Source: Pseudomonas oryzihabitans (lineage in GTDB: Bacteria > Pseudomonadota > Gammaproteobacteria > Pseudomonadales > Pseudomonadaceae). From it: a DNA stretch of 64,000 nucleotides. The stretch's first letter is position 1. Each line of letters begins with the position of its first letter. The notes beneath the pieces were generated by a model, which had not been told where the DNA came from, made no database searches, and saw only the letters and a list, made by a program, of their open reading frames with translations. Made by a program: the position numbers and the translations under genes. Location of the stretch: assembly GCF_006384975.1 (NCBI RefSeq), contig NZ_CP021645.1:3376001-3440000 (forward strand), given 5' to 3'. Positions 62,808-64,000 of this stretch are shown in pieces.

Positions 62808-64000
62808 GTGGATAGCACCGCTACCCTCGCGGCCGGCCAGGCCGCGCCCAAGACCACCTCGCAACGTATCAAATCCATCTTCAGTGGTTCGGTCGGCAAC
62901 CTGGTCGAGTGGTTCGACTGGTACGTCTACGCCGCCTTCTCCCTGTACTTCGCCAAGGCCTTCTTCCCCCAAGGCGACCAGACCGCCCAGTTGCTCAACG
63001 TCGCCGCCATCTTCGCCGTGGGCTTTCTCATGCGACCCATCGGCGGCTGGCTGATGGGCCTCTACGCCGACAAGGCCGGACGCAAGGCCGCGCTGATGGT
63101 CTCGGTGATCATGATGTGCGCCGGCTCCCTGATCATCGCCCTCACCCCCAGCTATGCCAGCATCGGCGTCGCCGCACCGGTCATGCTGGTCTTGGCGCGC
63201 CTGCTGCAGGGCCTCTCGGTGGGCGGTGAATACGGCACCTCCGCCACCTATCTGAGCGAGATGGCGACCAAGGAAAGCCGCGGTTTCTACTCCAGCTTCC
63301 AGTACGTCACCCTGATCTCCGGCCAGCTCCTGGCCCTGGCCACCCTGATCGTGCTGCAGCAACTGCTCACCGTGCAGCAGCTGGAAAGCTGGGGCTGGCG
63401 CATCCCCTTCGTGATCGGTGCCGCCTGCGCCGTGACCGCCCTCTACCTGCGTCGCGGCATGGAGGAAACCTCCTCGTTCAAGAAGTCCGAGAAGCCCAAG
63501 GAAAGCCTGATGCGCACCCTGGCACGGCATCCCAAGGAGTTCTTCACCGTGGTCGGCCTGACCATGGGCGGTACCCTGGCCTTCTACACCTACACCACCT
63601 ACATGCAGAAATACCTGGTCAACTCGGTGGGCATGAGCAAGACCGACGCCACCTCCATCTCGGCGGCCACCCTGTTCCTGTTCATGCTGCTGCAACCCCT
63701 GGTCGGCGCCCTCTCCGACAAGATCGGCCGGCGCCCGGTGCTGATCGCCTTCGGCGTGCTAGGCACCCTGTTCACCTATCCGATCCTGACCGCCCTGGGT
63801 AGCGTCACCAGTTGGTGGGGCGCCTTCGGCCTGATCATGGTGGCGCTGGTGATCGTCAGCTTCTACACCTCGATCAACGCCGTGGTGAAGGCCGAGCTGT
63901 TCCCCACCGAGATCCGCGCCCTGGGTGTCGGCCTGCCCTACGCCCTGACCGTGTCCATCTTCGGCGGCACCGCCGAATACCTGGCCCTGTGGTTCAAGAG
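62808..64000 (+). CDS. kgtP: Alpha-ketoglutarate permease (MHS-type MFS), 3' end missing
   Basis: The frame is open from GTG 62808 to the right edge (397 codons), starting VDSTATLAAGQAAPK. Motifs: FSGSVGNLVEWFDWYVYAAFSLYFAKAFFP in pieces, motif A (LYADKAGRKAAL), LLQGLSVGGEYGTSATYLSEMA and VKAELFPTEIRALGVGLPYAL. These are features of KgtP/PcaT 2-oxoglutarate:H+ symporters. AGAGGA precedes the GTG by 7 bases. The neighbours mifS-mifR and the sigma54 promoter support the substrate. The last residues are outside the window. Confidence 0.88.
   Translation, partial: MDSTATLAAGQAAPKTTSQRIKSIFSGSVGNLVEWFDWYVYAAFSLYFAKAFFPQGDQTAQLLNVAAIFAVGFLMRPIGGWLMGLYADKAGRKAALMVSVIMMCAGSLIIALTPSYASIGVAAPVMLVLARLLQGLSVGGEYGTSATYLSEMATKESRGFYSSFQYVTLISGQLLALATLIVLQQLLTVQQLESWGWRIPFVIGAACAVTALYLRRGMEETSSFKKSEKPKESLMRTLARHPKEFFTVVGLTMGGTLAFYTYTTYMQKYLVNSVGMSKTDATSISAATLFLFMLLQPLVGALSDKIGRRPVLIAFGVLGTLFTYPILTALGSVTSWWGAFGLIMVALVIVSFYTSINAVVKAELFPTEIRALGVGLPYALTVSIFGGTAEYLALWFK

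Overview
The window is GC-rich, gene-dense chromosomal DNA of a gammaproteobacterium, almost certainly a Pseudomonas. The evidence is the set of Pseudomonas-type neighbourhoods: znuA / zur-znuCB, phoP-phoQ, mexS-mexT with mexEF-oprN, sadB-recG-oxyR, phoB-phoR and mifS-mifR with a 2-oxoglutarate permease. REP-type repeats with the GTAGGAGCGG core also fit. The species cannot be fixed from the sequence; the P. oryzihabitans/psychrotolerans group is only a guess. I saw no tRNA, rRNA, prophage, IS transposase or CRISPR array.

Layout: 1-4.1 kb has the end of an outer-membrane protein gene, a hotdog thioesterase, and phoP-phoQ preceded by an unusual leader: four GTTCAG direct repeats, a 25-codon ORF, four hairpins and a strong terminator. 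4.1-7.2 kb is the zinc-uptake locus. 7.2-10.7 kb has a lone sulfonate-binding protein, a YciI protein, an acyltransferase and a small membrane protein. 10.7-23 kb is mexS/mexT and mexEF-oprN, split by about 4 kb carrying a glutathione transferase, a GcvA-like regulator with an Asp-Gln repeat tail, and hipBA. 23.4-29.3 kb is a six-gene Mrp-type Na+/H+ antiporter operon with a 150-bp MITE-like element between mrpF and mrpG. 29.4-39.1 kb is mostly housekeeping: peptide-binding protein, rpmB-rpmG, sadB, recG, oxyR, an SDR, gltP. 39.4-46.5 kb has a second copy of the 150-bp element in the opposite orientation, an aldo/keto reductase, fdhA, transporters and small envelope proteins. 46.5-49.1 kb is an orphan type VI secretion effector (PAAR plus DUF2235 lipase) with its probable immunity lipoprotein. 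49.3-57.2 kb is a galactose/galactonate catabolic cluster with two kinds of repeats embedded in it. 57.3-59.4 kb is phoB-phoR. 59.4-64 kb is mifS-mifR and a sigma54-dependent 2-oxoglutarate permease gene cut by the window end.

Working together: Zur would repress zinc uptake. MexT would activate the efflux operon and mexS. The dgo cluster encodes transport, lactone hydrolysis, dehydration, phosphorylation and aldol cleavage of galactonate, under an IclR-type regulator with a perfect palindrome in its promoter. MifS/MifR would sense 2-oxoglutarate and switch on the neighbouring permease through a -24/-12 promoter. The most novel-looking element is the PhoP-box-driven structured leader upstream of phoP. 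The 150-bp element pair, the three-way-junction element at 10.6 kb and the effector-immunity pair follow.
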